A stretch of 64,000 bases of DNA from Oxytricha trifallax (taxonomy: Eukaryota > Ciliophora > Spirotrichea > Sporadotrichida > Oxytrichidae). Positions within the stretch are counted from its first letter, which is position 1. Every line of letters begins with the position of its first letter. The notes beneath the pieces were generated by a model. It had not been told where the DNA came from, searched no databases, and saw nothing but the letters and a program-made list of their open reading frames with translations. The translations under genes and the position numbers were made by a program. This document shows, one piece after another, positions 43,340 to 57,600 of this stretch. The stretch lies in NCBI GenBank assembly GCA_000711775.1, contig ARYC01000191.1:124001-188000 (forward strand), in the 5' to 3' direction.

Positions 43340-46150
43340 TATAGTATTAAGCTTAGAGGAAATTGTATTTGATTTAATTTCTATCGTCTAAAAAAATTGT
43401 AAATAGCTACATTGGGGTTTTACATGGAGTCAATTATTAGACTACCTCATTATACTAATAAGCAATCCAAAATATAAAACGAGCTCTCAAAAGGCCTATT
43501 TCTGTGTCTGCTAAGCTATTCCAAAATCTATTGAACTAATAAATTCAAATAATGTATTAATTAATGCTATATTAATTTTACAATATATTTGTGCATTCTT
43601 TGTAGTAATCCAAGAAATTGCAATCATAGTTATACAGCTTTGGGTCAAATTATACAATTTTACTGACAATAACATATCCTTGTCTTTTACTGTTTCAGTT
43701 AAGTGTTAAAATAATATCTCTTATGCTTTATTCTCTTTTAGACCTTGTCCTGAATTAATCTTAATTTTTAGTCAAGCTACATTTATGATTAATAAATGAT
43801 TAATCATAAGGAAAAATATAATATTTTGAAATTTTTAATTGTAAATTGTAATTAAGATGCATGCATAAGTTAGCAAACCGCTTAATCATATCTTTATATT
43901 TCCTTTTATAGAACATTTAAAATAACTTTGTCAGAACTTCTTTAATTGTCTCCTTGAAATCTTCTTCTGAAGTTTCAGTTCAAATCTCCCACTGCGTTCA
44001 CTAGGCTGTAACTCTGAAAATGAAAATTTAAGGTTTTACTATTATATTTTATGTGAATGCTTATGTACCTTATCGTCATTATAATAATTCCTCTCACTAA
44101 TATATTTCAAATATTAATAATTTTTTAACTTAAAGGATTTTAGGCCTGACTTTGTTAATCTTTTATTTATATTGAGTTCTTTTAAGCTTTATACTATTGT
44201 GGAGGATAATTAGATATAAAAGACAGTCTTAAGAAGGGCAATGCATAGTTGTTTGTAAACGAAATTATCAAAAAATAAAGGCTCTTAAAAAATTAAATAA
44301 GCAGTACCAAAGAGACATAAAATCAAAAAATTTCAAAAGTGAAGTAAATTATTATGGTTTAAACATTATTTTATACCATTAAATTAATATATTTGTTTTT
44401 TTATATTTCAAAAATATACAAATAATAATTGTATAAATACTTCAATTATCTTAAAATAAATCAAAAACATAAATATAGAAATAATTGCATTGATAGAAAT
44501 GAATTATATCAATAAAGAAATATTATTTAATTATAATAATGATAATAATATACAATAATAGCATTTATAATAAGACAATAACAATTAAAAATATTAAAAA
44601 GCCTTTATATTAAAATTAAAAAATAAATACAAATAATTTTCTATACGCCTTAAATTTCCCAAATAATTTTAACTCTATAGATTTTTTCATGATACCAAAG
44701 AAGTATTTATAAATATAATGAAGATAATGTTCTAGGGTAATTAGATTGTCGTGGATAAAAATAGATACCGCCGAGCAGATTGGACGACTTATTCAGATCT
44801 CTAGGAGAATTATTTTTACATTTCAGGCTATTAAAATGTCAGAGAATTCAAATCCTGCACTAGAATCACGTCAAACCACTCGCCCGGCTAGTTATATACG
44901 ATTACCAATACTTATGAATATTGCTAATAATGGCCTCTTTTCTAACCAAATTTTCACTAGAAAATTTTTTATAGCTCATAATTAGTGGCTAAAAAAACGC
45001 GTTTTGCAGAGGAACCTCTAAAACCTAGCTGAGTTAATTTGCTCCATCAATTTACACCTCGGACTGGAAATGAACTTACAGGAAGGATGAGTCGAGAATA
45101 TTGGGACTGATTAAAACATCATTTTTTGCAAGATTTTATAAGAACATATAATCCTGGTTTTTTCATTAAAATATCATTCTATACTATATATAGTTTTGGC
45201 ATTAATATAGTTATGCGGGTTGACCTTATCATAAATGATTTTGTCTGTTAAAAAAGTCCTTATCAATTAATATAAATTCGCTGTCGACTAAGCTATCTCA
45301 AAGATTACTCGTTTGGTGTTGTCAGGTATCTGGTTTGTAAGATGATCTCAATCTGTAGCTTTCACATTTACATGTGCTGTCTGATATTCTCTATGAATTT
45401 TACAAAATAGAGCACATTCGAGTGTCTAGACATGTATTTTCTTTATGATTCTATTTTCTTAGACTTAAAAACACTTTGCAATAAGGCATTTTGGATAAAA
45501 TTAGTATTGTTGATAATTTTTATATATTTTCGATTTTATTAAATTACACTTATTTAATTATTTTTAAATGTCTTCTCAATAATTTGACTTCACTTAAGCA
45601 TTATAATTTTTCCAAGAACCACTTGATCTAGAATTCATGTCTTATAAAGTTATTGAGATTTAAAAATTTTATTCCAATTAAACTTACTTTTTTCCTGCTA
45701 ATTATTTTATCTTTAAAATTAATTACTTTATAATATTCGTTTTAATAGATCACATCATTAATTCGAATATTCTCTTGTTTTTCTCAATTATATTTGTCTT
45801 TGGCTTACTCCATTAATTCTTTAAGAAAGTCCAAAATTGGAAATTTGCTTATTTTTTTTCTTCATAGTTTTTATTTTAACTTTAATAATTTTTAAACTCA
45901 ATAGATTTCTATATTATAATTAAAATTATTAAACCCCAAATAATGATTATAGATTTCGAATCTTTAACCCTTATGGTTCTAGACAGATTTATTCTGACAC
46001 ACTAGATTTCTTAAAGCTTTGTCTATTGCTAATTATTCATGTTATGGTGACTGATTTGTCCATACCTGGTTAAAAGAACGGGATATATTACTTAAGATGG
46101 TAAATGAAAAATCGTATTTATATCGCAACTTTTATATTAGAAAGTGCCTT
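43340..46150. other. AT-rich DNA, one weak ORF
   Basis: Mostly AT-rich. A plus frame at about 44746-45085 (SENSNPALESRQTTRPASY) has balanced composition but no recognisable domain and no convincing start. Confidence 0.45.
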
Positions 46151-46156
46151 TTCAGG

Positions 46157-47355
46157 AATTGACGTCCAGGACTCACCGCTGATTTCCATTCCTCACCATC
46201 ATTAATAATTTCATAAGTTTATCATACAACTCCATAAGAATAATAATATTTAAATGTTTATATAAACAAGAAGAAAATTTCACATGCGAAATATTTCTAA
46301 CACTAATTAAATCAGAAAAATCAACAGATAGAATATCAATGGGTGAATAGTCAATTCTAACTTTTTGGACAATTTCTTATTTAAATAAAAGCTTTTTCTC
46401 ATATTTTTTGCCAAAAAACGAGTTTTGTTATAAAATATATTAATATTTAGAGAAAAATTTTAATATTATACTCGCTTAATATTGGACACCTAACATTATA
46501 TACCAGGATTTTTATATATATTTATAAATAATAAAAATCTTTCCATATTAATAAATCTGGATTTATTACTTTTAGCATTAATTAAAATCTATGTAATAAG
46601 ATATAATGCTTGTGGGCTTTTAAAATAATTTTATTTCAATAAATTCGTACAACTGTATTTTTTTTTAAAAAGGAAAAAAAGCATATAATTTCGTTAATTT
46701 AATTCACATTTATTTGAATTGTAACTTAATATCATTTATTTTCTATATTTAAGTTTCTTAAATTTTCATAGATCTTAATTTCAAATTAAAAAATAACTAA
46801 ACAACATGTACAGATTTAATAATAAATTATAGTTTTTCTTAAAGACTGTTTATAAATGACATAATTTAATTCACTAAGGAATAATGTTAAAAATAAATAG
46901 AAATTTCCAAATTTTAATTAAATTATTATTATAAAAGGCAAACTGGACCAGAAAAGTTTATTTATTGATAAAATACATTCGAATTGGGAGATTTGTAAAT
47001 AAAAATGCGAAACTATTTATTTGAATAAGTAACTGCCATTAATTTGAGAAACTTTACTTAACTGCGATTAATTAATATGGAGTTAGCTAATATTATTATT
47101 TTAATGATTTCCCCAATTCTTTTCTAGCGCAGTGTTCCAAGGTGTTACTGTAGTCACCGCTAAAAGATATCTTCATCATATCTTCCTTCCACGATTCAAG
47201 TGCAAACTCTGATTGCTTTTCTTGATTATGATTTCACTAGAGCCTTAGATTTGGAGACTTTTAAATGTGTCAAGGAATGCTCTTCAAATGAATCTGCTGT
47301 CGAATTATTATTAAGCTCTCAATCACTTCACACAGCCTAATTAGTGAGTGTCAAA
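46157..47355 (+). repeat. Left inverted-repeat arm
   Basis: This pairs with 53885-54624. Matching stretches include CTCACCATCATTAATAAT at the outer end, GCGAAACTATTTATTTGAAT, the block GTGTTCCAAGGTGTTACTGT and the inner end CACAGCCTAATTAGT. The inner part encodes the N-terminal region of the enclosed gene. Confidence 0.8.
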
Positions 47356-50300
47356 GAACTACATATAAAAGCATCAAGATGTGAAATTTCAAGTACTTAT
47401 TTAAAATATATTATTTCTTGTGGTTCTTTTATTGAAAATAAGAATACTACTTATAGTAGAGATCACTTGATATAAAATAGCTTTCCTAATATTTATGAAA
47501 CTAGAGTTAATAATTATCAAAGTCAACTAAAATAAATAACGTATCTGATTTTGGAGGTTTAATCATTAATATTATTTGTTATATTAGTTTTACCAGTCCT
47601 TGCTATTAAATAAACATTTTTTGGTTTAGTACTTTTGAGGATTTTTGATCTTAAAAATTCAAGATCCGCACAAGTATGGATGACCCTCAATAAAAGATGT
47701 AATACTATATATAGATCTTAGATTTATATACTTTCAAGGGCAATATTAAGATACTTATCTCTACTTACTTTCTGCAAAATAAACTTAAATTTGATGATTG
47801 TGATGCTGGCAGGCAAATTAAGAATAATTTAAGACAGACTTTTCTGATAAGTTTCCATCATTAGGTAGTAAAACAGTAATATAACTGAAGGGTATGATTT
47901 CAGTAGCTAACTATTATTACAGAATTGACATAGTAGAGATTTTGTAAGTAATTGCTTTATTTCTACAATTGTTATTAGAATACAGGTTTCAAGGGATTAT
48001 TTTTTATGAATATGAGGCACAGACTGTAGAATAGTATGAGATTTATTATAGATAAGAATACATTCTATTAAAATTTTGGATATTATCACAGCAATTTGGT
48101 TTATGTTAGTACTAGGGGAAATTAAGGGCAGTCTATATATACTATGCTACAATTCCAGATAGTGAGACTACTCAATTTTTGTACAGGTTATTTATATTTG
48201 ATAGAAACACATAAAAAATAACGTAGAGTGCCTTTTTACTCTGGTGGTGCGTTTCATATGTAATGTTTGGATTATGATTAATAATCAAATTTTCTAATCA
48301 CACTTTTACTCAGACTAGCTTATTTCCAAACTAAAAACCATATTTACGATAAGTTTTGATTACAAAGAAGTGTTAAAAGCTGTAAGAATAGTTACTTCAG
48401 GTAGATCTTATAACTTGGATTATGCAAGTAACAATTTCAGATTAAATCAATATAAATACAACACTGTTTATTGTGGGTTATCTATGATAGTTATAGAAGG
48501 ATTCCCTCGAGCAAATTTAACAAACGAATATATTAATAATAAAGGAGACTTATGCAAGGATTTTGTTATCTATAATTTTCCAAATAATTATACAGCAACT
48601 ACTAATTTAATTTCTATTTCAGATATGATGAAAAATAATGCTTTATATCCAGAATATTTGCTCTAATAGGGCATTTTTAAAATAGCTAAAATCTTATGGG
48701 TTGACATTGAAATATCACATTTTACTCTAGCTTTATAATTGAATTCAGCTATGAGAGTTAGAGGTCAAATGCCATGAATTTTCAAGAATTTTATAAGAAA
48801 AGTAACCTTGATATATTCAACTCTCATTATCTAAATGATGTATCTACAAGCGATGTTACATCGACACTTGCTGCTGCAATTTTATTTAATGTTGACAGAA
48901 AGTATGGCTTTGGTACCCACTCATGCTTTTAATAAAGATGACAAAGTGGATGTCTACTTCACAAGCAACTTATTATCAACAAATTCATTCAGAAGGAGTC
49001 AATTTCATGGCTTAAACATATTATGAATATAATACTTTGCCAAATTTCTCGGATCCTAGAGGAATATATGCAAAATAGGTAAACTAAACAGTTTTGATAT
49101 TGCCATTTATCAATGCTTTTTTCAAAGCTGCAATTTTTGAATTTTATTGCGAGAATGTAGTTTTCAATGATATGAGATTTATGATGTAAAGGATGCAAAA
49201 ATTTCTACTAATAAATTTTTGAATGGAGATCCTATTTCTTTTTTGGTTTTTAGTTAAAAAGCCAAACACGAATTCATTATCAGTTTTTATAACTCCAACT
49301 GTTACAATTCCACTTATCACTGCATATTTAGTCTACTATGACTCAGGAAGTAGACTTTGGGATTTTGAGTATTTATCCACTACAAATGAGTAACAACCCA
49401 CAGACTTCTATTTAAGGATATCGAATATGCAAAGTTCTTATGAGTTTGATACATATGATAGTAGAGTTTGATGCGATTAAATTTGGATACAATCAGACTT
49501 AATTTTTAAATCCGCAGTTCTTACAGATATAGCTGTAGGTTGGAATAACACTTATAAGGCCTATGGTGGTATTATTCTAGTGGAATCGGTGGGATATCTG
49601 CTCTTAGACAAAATAAGGATTATTAACATGCACGCATCCTCGATTTTAACAGCTGGATGAGGGAGATTTTTGTATTATAATCCAAATAAGACTTTCCTAT
49701 TTTCTGTAACCAACTGCTTATTTACGTGTATTCTCATTTTCAACAGATATAACAATTAAACCACTAGTTAATTAATTAAATATGATCAAGGGTATGTGTT
49801 CTAATTTAATACATAGTTGAAGAATTAGGAGGGAATTTTTACAAATAACAACTTCAGTCACTGTCCAATAGCTTATCTGGGTAGTGGGTGAATATATTTG
49901 CCAAACAACAAAGTTAATAAGATTACTCCTTATAATAATACCCTCATAAATAACTTGCATTATTTGGAGGAGCTATTTATTACGAGTATTGCTAACTCGA
50001 ATTATTTTACAAAAATACATACTTGAAAAACTATACATTCCAATGTGGAATATTTATTTAGTAAACCCATTAGAAAACCCTCTAATTTTAAATTCTAACA
50101 AGTTTAAGTAATCTTCTTATGTGGCTACACAGCCTGGTGGTTCTCTCATGATTATAGATAATGTTACGCTGTCAAGCTAGATTTTGTAGATTTTAAATAA
50201 TACATCAGATTTTTCAAGTTAGGGGTATTTCAAAGGGGTGACTGCTTTGTATGCAATGATCTTGGCTATAAATGCAACTGGAAATATTTAGTTGACGTTC

Positions 50301-53300
50301 TAAAACATAAAATGGATATTATTACAGCATCAACTACTATTCTTAGTGGATTGATTAATATTAATTTCACCGATGTCACTTAGACTTCATCAAGTGCATA
50401 ATTCACTGCTGCATTATATTCACTAATTGCAATATTAATAATCTGAATGGTATTGGAAAAAATATAATAGAAATACGTAATAGGGTTAATTCTTCCTGTA
50501 TAACACTTGAGAACACTAATTTACTAACTATTTAAGGCAATTCAGTGGTTAGTGGTTATACTTTTCGTTAATTAGCTGTTTAATCGAACACTTTTAAATG
50601 ATTGGGGCTAATTTTATAATTTTAATCATATGGAAACAGTGGAGCTCTATATATTAAGAGAGTTGAAAACTAAGTTATATTAAACTCTACTAGAATTATA
50701 AAATCTCAAAGTTTACAAGGGTGTGGGGATTTTTATTTCATGGATGGTGATGGGGCATAGTTTCTAAAAATATCTTAATTTGCCATTTAATATTTGAGAA
50801 GCTTATAAAATACAGGGATCACTTACCTGAAAGGAAAATCTGTAGTTATGCAAATTAAATAAGATACTTTATTTTTTTAAACTACTTATAGTCAAGCAAA
50901 TGGTGGGATACTTTATTTGGAGGCGATTGAAAGTGAAATTTTATCAATTTCCATTTTATAAATATCGGATATTTAAACCATCTTAATATGCTTGGTTTAC
51001 GTAAAGTCAAACACATATAATTTAACGATTTAAAATACCTAACTAAAACCTTTTGATATCAGTTAATCTGGTGTGGTGATTTAAGTGTCAAGCTCTACTG
51101 CTAACTACTATATCAATATTATGAATAATACTTCTATCGAAAGCATGAATAGTTCAGTTTCGGGTGGCTTTATTCATAATGAGGCAAAATAATAATCTTG
51201 CATTTTGACACTGTAATCATGAATAACATAAATTCTATTAATGGGTCAAGTGGTTTTATTTACGCTCAACCAGATACATTTCTTAACATGAAATTCTTTA
51301 ATTCAATAAAACTAATTTCTAAGCATATGTATTAGGATCTTTTTTTTGAATTACTCCTTCTCTGATTCAGGGAGTGACCCCTCATCCATAATTTTAATTA
51401 TTTTAATTCAAAACAGTACTTTCAATATAATTGAAAATGGACTGTGACAAATCTTTCCTGCCAATTATAATTTAGTTGTGAATGATCCTCGTTCATAGGT
51501 ATATTATATGCCAGTAGCTTTTTCGATTTTTTAGAAAAGATTACTTGCACTATTACTTCAATTGACAATTAATATTCGAAAAGCTATGATAGTAACTAAG
51601 GAAGTTTTTTCAATCTAACAAAAAGTACAAATTTTAGTGACTCTAATTAAAAATTTATGCAGTTAAGTGCTGGCCACTGATGTGTTGCATATTGTGATAG
51701 TTCCTCTATGAACTTTACAGGAAGTTAATTTCTAGATATTATTGCATTTCAAGGTGGATTGGTATATTCGTTTGGCAACTCATAGCTAGTCTTCAACAAC
51801 ATACATATTAAAAATATTAATAGTATAGGTATCGGTAGACTGATATACATTGTAAAAAACGAAAATGATACAAGGTTTGAAGCTTGCTTAACAATTTAAA
51901 ACTTTGAAAAATCATGGACTTTAATTGAATCCTAAGATAAAGGATGGTTCATATATTCTAAGCATCTTAGCTTGACTTTAATTTGCAAAACTTACAGATT
52001 CAATTTATTTATGCAAAAAAATCAGGTGGTTTCTTATTTCTAGAATCACAGAAGTCTCTAACTCTCACAAATGTTATAATTAAAAAACATAACTTAAAAT
52101 CAAGGAATAATGATTTAATCAAAGAATAATTTAATGACTTTTCCATGGAGTAGATAAATGTTTAATGCTATGATTATACTCTAAATAATCAATTATCAGG
52201 CATTTAATCTCTAGGAGTGCTTGGCATCAATGATTCTCATGGCTCTCTCATTGATATTCAAGGAGCTAACTCTGTGTAATCTCTTTATAATAATTTTTTC
52301 AAATTGCTTTATAGCTTCTTATGGAGCATTATTTAACTTACAAAATGTCTCAAAGTTTATCGATTAATCTTCATCTATCATCCAAAACTGAGCCGTGATA
52401 GGAGTGGCAGTTTATTTATAAAATTTCCCAGATGTAACTTTTAATCTTTCCAATTTTACAGGCAATGTGGCAGATCAAGACGGAAGTATTATGTAAATGG
52501 ATAATGTAATAATTATATTTTTTGAAAATGTGTAGATGAATAGTTTTTGAGCTATTTAGACGGTGGGTTTATTTATGTTCAAGAGGGAGATGCCAATGAC
52601 ATTGGATAGTGCATTAGTTTCATTGGAACTGACAGATAGATTAGTACTTATTAACGTATTTCTGGTAATGGAGAATATTTCTACTAAGAGTCTAAGAACA
52701 TTTATTTGATCCTTGCCATTAAAATAACAATAACAAATGTAAAAGCAGGACTATCTGGCGGTTTCATTTATTCAACAAATTCTAGAAAACTTTACCTCCA
52801 CAATTTAATAATAAAAAATGCTTCATCCTCAGTTAGTGGTGGGGCTGTACTTTTAAGTAGCTATTAAAATACAGAAATTCATCTTTTAAATTTACAAGAT
52901 CAATGTCAATTTAGTGCAATATTATAAGAGCTGGTATTTAGAGTTTAAGTTCAACTTCTTTCACTAATGGCGCTGCTTTTCATATAATAAACAGTTAATA
53001 TCAAATTGAAACAACTTCGAATACTATAGAATATAGCTAAAACTCTTAAAATGGAGCTGATTTCATCTAAAAAACACAAAACTTTCCAACTCTTAAGATT
53101 CTGTATATCAATAAAACTCTGCTAAATATGGAGACGTCTATTATTGCCAAAATTGTTTAATAATTTCTAACTCTATGTTCTTTAAGTGAAATTACGCTTA
53201 AAATTATGAAATTATATATGCTTTAGATTCAATCAACATCACATCTAATTGAATATTGTAGGAATACCTACGAATTTGGTAAAACAATTATAAATATATT

Positions 53301-53880
53301 TAAATTATTTGAAATTTGTGGCAGTTAAAGTTGACCAATTTAAAGGATCTTGTTCTCATTTGATAGAGAATTCAAAATTAGCTGGACTTTATAAATGGCG
53401 GTACTATTTTATCGCATCCTTGGAGCGAAATAACTCGACTTTAATAAAACACAAATAAATTCAATAAATCTTACCCTCACATTAAAGTCGAGTTATCTCG
53501 TTCCATGGATGCGATAAAATAGTACCGCCAATAAAAAAGTCCAGCTAATTTTGAATTCTCTATCAAATGAGCCCAAGATCGATTAAATTGGCCAACTTTA
53601 ACCGCCAATAATTTAATGAATAATTAATTTAATAAAAAATTATTTTCCCAAATTCAAATGTATCCCTACAATAATAGCTACGAACATTAGGCCTAGCAAT
53701 CAGTTTCTATTCTATACTCTATTACATAAGCCCAATAATCCACTAAAAAATTGTGAAATATTATCCTTAGAGGGGTTGGTATTAGATTGGAGAATAACTA
53801 GTGAAATCAAAATGGAGGAGGTTTTTATATTGAATATGTAAAGTTACACATTTTCACATATTCATCATGATGCTTCTATA
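47150..53880 (+). pseudogene. Large beta-helix repeat protein gene, frameshifted
   Basis: A very long plus-strand coding region with occasional frame changes, starting in the left arm (RALDLETFKCVKECSSNE). The longest clean frames are 50430-51218 (one TGA) and about 52562-52945. They carry repeated (N/S/D)GG(F/I/A)-hydrophobic turns: NSGALYIK, NGGILYLE, SGGFIHNE, DGGFIYVQ, SGGFIYST, SGGAVLLS. NGGGFYIE follows beyond the foldback insertion near 53820. Such GGA(I/F)-type repeats, with many Asn/Ser/Thr and short beta segments, are typical of right-handed parallel beta-helix (pectin-lyase-like) surface proteins. A standard-code ORF at 48370-48666 belongs to it. Several frame changes suggest a pseudogene or unrecognised eliminated inserts. 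Confidence 0.55.
53318..53612. mobile_element. Foldback element inserted in the beta-helix gene
   Basis: Two arms of about 140 bp are near-perfect inverted repeats around a centre at about 53465. They share GGCGGTACTATTTTATCGCA, GATAGAGAATTCAAAATTAG and terminal GG(C/T)(A/G)GTTAAAGTTG words. No ORF. Coding-like beta-helix sequence occurs on both sides, so the element interrupts the gene. The target duplication could not be fixed. Confidence 0.8.
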
Positions 53881-53884
53881 TCTA

Positions 53885-54624
53885 GTCGTTTTACACTGAC
53901 TAATTAGGCTGTGTGAAGTGATTGAGAGCTTAATAATAATTCGACAGCAGATTCATTTGAAGAGCATTCCTTGACACATTTCAAAGTCTCCAAATCTAAG
54001 GCTCTAGTGAAATCATAATCAAGAAAAGCAATCAGAGTTTGCACTTGAATCGTGGAAGGAAGATATGATGAAGATATCTTTTAGCGGTGGCTACAGTAAC
54101 ACCTTGGAACACTGCTCTTGAAAAGAATCGGAGAAATCATTAAATAATTATATTAGCTAACTCCATATTAATTAATCGCAGTTTATAAATAGTCACATAA
54201 TGTTAATTTTAGTATAAGGTAGTTAAGTAAATAGGGATATAATTTGATCTCAAAGTTTCTCTATTTAGTGGCAGTTACATATTCAAATAAATAGTTTCGC
54301 ATTTTATTTTACAAATCTCCCTTTTCGAATGTATTTTATCAATAATAGTTTAAAATATAAAACAATTTATAACAACAATAAGACTGCTGAATTATAAAAA
54401 TATAATTTCAATGAAGTTTATTGGCATAATCCACTCTACTATAAAGTAATGTGATTACTCACTATCATATATTATAAGTTCGATGGGAGATAACATACAA
54501 TTAGCTTTGTAAAGATAGATATAACCTATAACAAAGTGTTTTGGGGAATATTTAAGTATTATTAATGATGGTAGGGAATGGACGTCATCGGTGAGGAACG
54601 GATGCCTGAGGAATGGACGTCAAT
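53885..54624 (-). repeat. Right inverted-repeat arm
   Basis: This is the inverted copy of the left arm. It contains about 65 bp absent from the left arm (about 54190-54255), including TTTGATCTCAAAGTTTCTCT, a motif shared with the Rep-like unit repeats. Confidence 0.8.
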
Positions 54625-54629
54625 ACCCG

Positions 54630-57600
54630 CATTTACTAAAAAAAGTAAGAGTTTAAATTCCAATCGTTATTTGTAATCACTCTTTAAGATTTCAAAGGTG
54701 TTTTCTTTAGGAAGACATTTTTTAGAATTCTTTTTTTTACTATATTTTACTAATTAACCAATATATTAATTTATAAATAATTTAACAAAAGTATAGATCT
54801 GCTTATTATTATTGTAATTCATTTTTAATATTGACAGTATCCTCTGTTTCACATGCTTGACTTTTTATTAGAATCATGATATAATTTGATGTAAGGAATT
54901 AGTTATAATTTTTTAACTATTGCTTTTATTTTTACTCTCTACGTATATTATGATTTCATTTATATCTTAGTTCTTTTGTGAATAAGATATTCTTTGCTGT
55001 ATTGTATTCAGAGAAATGGATTGAGAACTCTAAGGTGAAATGCATTTAATGGTTTTCACATACCTTGAACATATTAAACCTCCATTATGTAAATGCTAAA
55101 CTTATCTTATTATGGTTGAATCACAACAATTAGTTCAATCTTATGAGCTCATAAAGAAAACTTGAGGAAATATGAACTTAGTCTTAAATAGTTCAGAGAT
55201 ACTAAAGTATTTATTAAATATTATCAAGAATTGGTAAAAATAGTTTTTAATGAATTTAAATAGTAGATATTCGTACTGCGAAAAGATAAAATGGATATTT
55301 GTTTTTCTTGATACCATTAGCCTTTGAATATTTTACCATCTTAGCATATAAATTTATTATATTGTTCCTTTCTTTTTCTAGTGTCTCTTGAGTTCTCAAA
55401 CTTCTGACTTCGTTACACCAAATGGTAGGTATTGTTAAAATGTACATTTTTTAGATTTGCTTTTTGTAACTTACACTCTTTATTAAATAACCACCACCTT
55501 CTCCACCAACACCATCTTTAGTCTTGATTTTATTATATTAATTATATTAATTTAACTTATCAATTTTATTAATAAAAATTGTGATTTATTCTACTTCTTA
55601 TCTAAAGTTATTCGTGGTTTAAATTAAATTTCCTTTTTCAGGTTGCTAGGATTTCTCCTATATTTATCTATCCGTTTTCATGAGTATAAGCATATTATTT
55701 TAATTAATTCATCTCAAATAAATCTATGAAGAGGAATTTAAGTTATTTAATAGTAAAATAGCATAAAATTACATGCAAAATTAAAAATTAGCATTAATAT
55801 AATCATAGTTATTCTATCTTATAACTTAATTTTTAATATTTAGAAACTAATATAAATTATTAAATGAAGAAGCCCACAAGAAAAACATAGTCAATTATTT
55901 GATCAATTAGAATGCTTAAAAAGGAATATATTAAATATATTTAGATCAGTAATCAAAATTAGTTAACAAAGATTATTTTTATAAAAAAATACTATAATAT
56001 TAGAGTGCTATATTCAATTGGATATTGAATATATTGAATTTATCATTTAACTGATTGTATTCTCTGTTAGTAACTTTGATTATATTTTTAAAAATAACCA
56101 TGAAGAAATAAAGAGATAAACTTATTTCTTGTTTTTAATTTTAAATTTATCAATTATTAATTATCAAATAGCAATGAAAGAAGTACTCCCATTTTTCTCT
56201 TTATTAAAGTCACTTTTTAACAATTTGCCTAATTGTAATTAATAAATTATATAAATATTAGTTATTTACAATAACTAATATTTCAATCTATTAAGCAGAG
56301 AATATGCATTAGAGTATCAATCACAGAAAGACAGCCAGACTCCCATATACCAAAGATAACTTAGCTCTTTAACTCTATTATCCTTATCCCCTCTGTTTCT
56401 TAAACATTTTCTTGAACTTAGCAATATTTCTGTTTAATATTTCAACATTAATAGCTCGTATTAATTCTTTAACATTCTCTATGCAGATGAGTTACCTATA
56501 TAATTTAAATATTTCAAATACTATGATAGGTTTCATCTCAATTTATTTGTTTTATATTCCTTTTTATTAATTAAAAACCCATAATTGAATTGCAACTTTA
56601 TCATTAATATCTCCATTTAAATTAGTATTTTAAGCATTTTTATGATATATAAATAAGAGTTTTAATATTAAAGAATTCAAATGATATTTACATATTATCT
56701 TGCTCTATATTTCTACTTCTTTTTAAATAGTTGCATTTGTATTTACGATGATAAGTCAAATGATCCTGCAAAATAATACACCATTTACTTGATGCAACTT
56801 GGACTATTAGAAAGACGTTAATACCAGCTTTCAAAATGATAAGGAGAATCTAATATAGTAGTTTCAACAGAGATAGGCCCATTTACATGATCATTTAGAG
56901 TAATGATTTCAAGAAAAACCATAATTAATATACATATTTATGTTGCAGTAAGTAGTTAATATCAAATAACAGTAGCATTATTCATGAAACTATCATTCAC
57001 ACCTTCATCATTATGAACTAATTTTCCATTATTATCTCTTGCAATTCCCTATTGAAGTCTCTGTTTCCACATCTACCACCACATCTTATTGCCGTAAAAT
57101 AATTTAAAAATATTTATTCACCAACTCCATCTTCAACAAGTAATGTTCTCTTATTAAATATAACTATTAATTTGATATAATTATTAATCATCACTATAGA
57201 TCGTAATTAGTAGCCGAGGTTGTTCTTAGCTTTGCTAATAATTCCAGTAGTATCTCAGTGAATTCGAAGTGTTTGTAATTATTTTCTTATCTCATCCCAT
57301 ACACTACAGCTTGCTTGGTACCTGCCATCAAGTAATTGCTTTACGAAAGCTTAAGTGAAGAAGTAATACTAATTATATCATGATATTTTTCGACTTTAGA
57401 TAAGACTTAAGCATCTCAGCATATAGTATTTGCAATTATAAATAAGTTTTATATGATATTTAATGAGTATTTAATTAAAATATGAAAGTCCTGATAAATA
57501 TAAATTGCTAACTGATTATTATTGATTTTGAAATTTTGAAAAAAATGTTTATTAAATTCATATTTTAACTTTAATTTAATATTTATTTAATTTTTTTTAA

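Larger units (their letters stand above)
46157..54624. mobile_element. About 8.5-kb structure bounded by long inverted repeats
   Basis: The outer ends both begin ATTGACGTCCA on their inward-reading strand (46157 and, complement, 54624), and similarity stops outside these points. The left arm is about 1.2 kb and the right about 0.74 kb, nearly identical over the inner 250 bp and patchier outward through insertions and deletions. The interior holds one large plus-strand gene. The structure could be a large transposon with no recognised transposase, or an inverted duplication of the gene's 5' region. Clean end points with repeated GACGTCCATTCC words favour an element. Confidence 0.55.
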
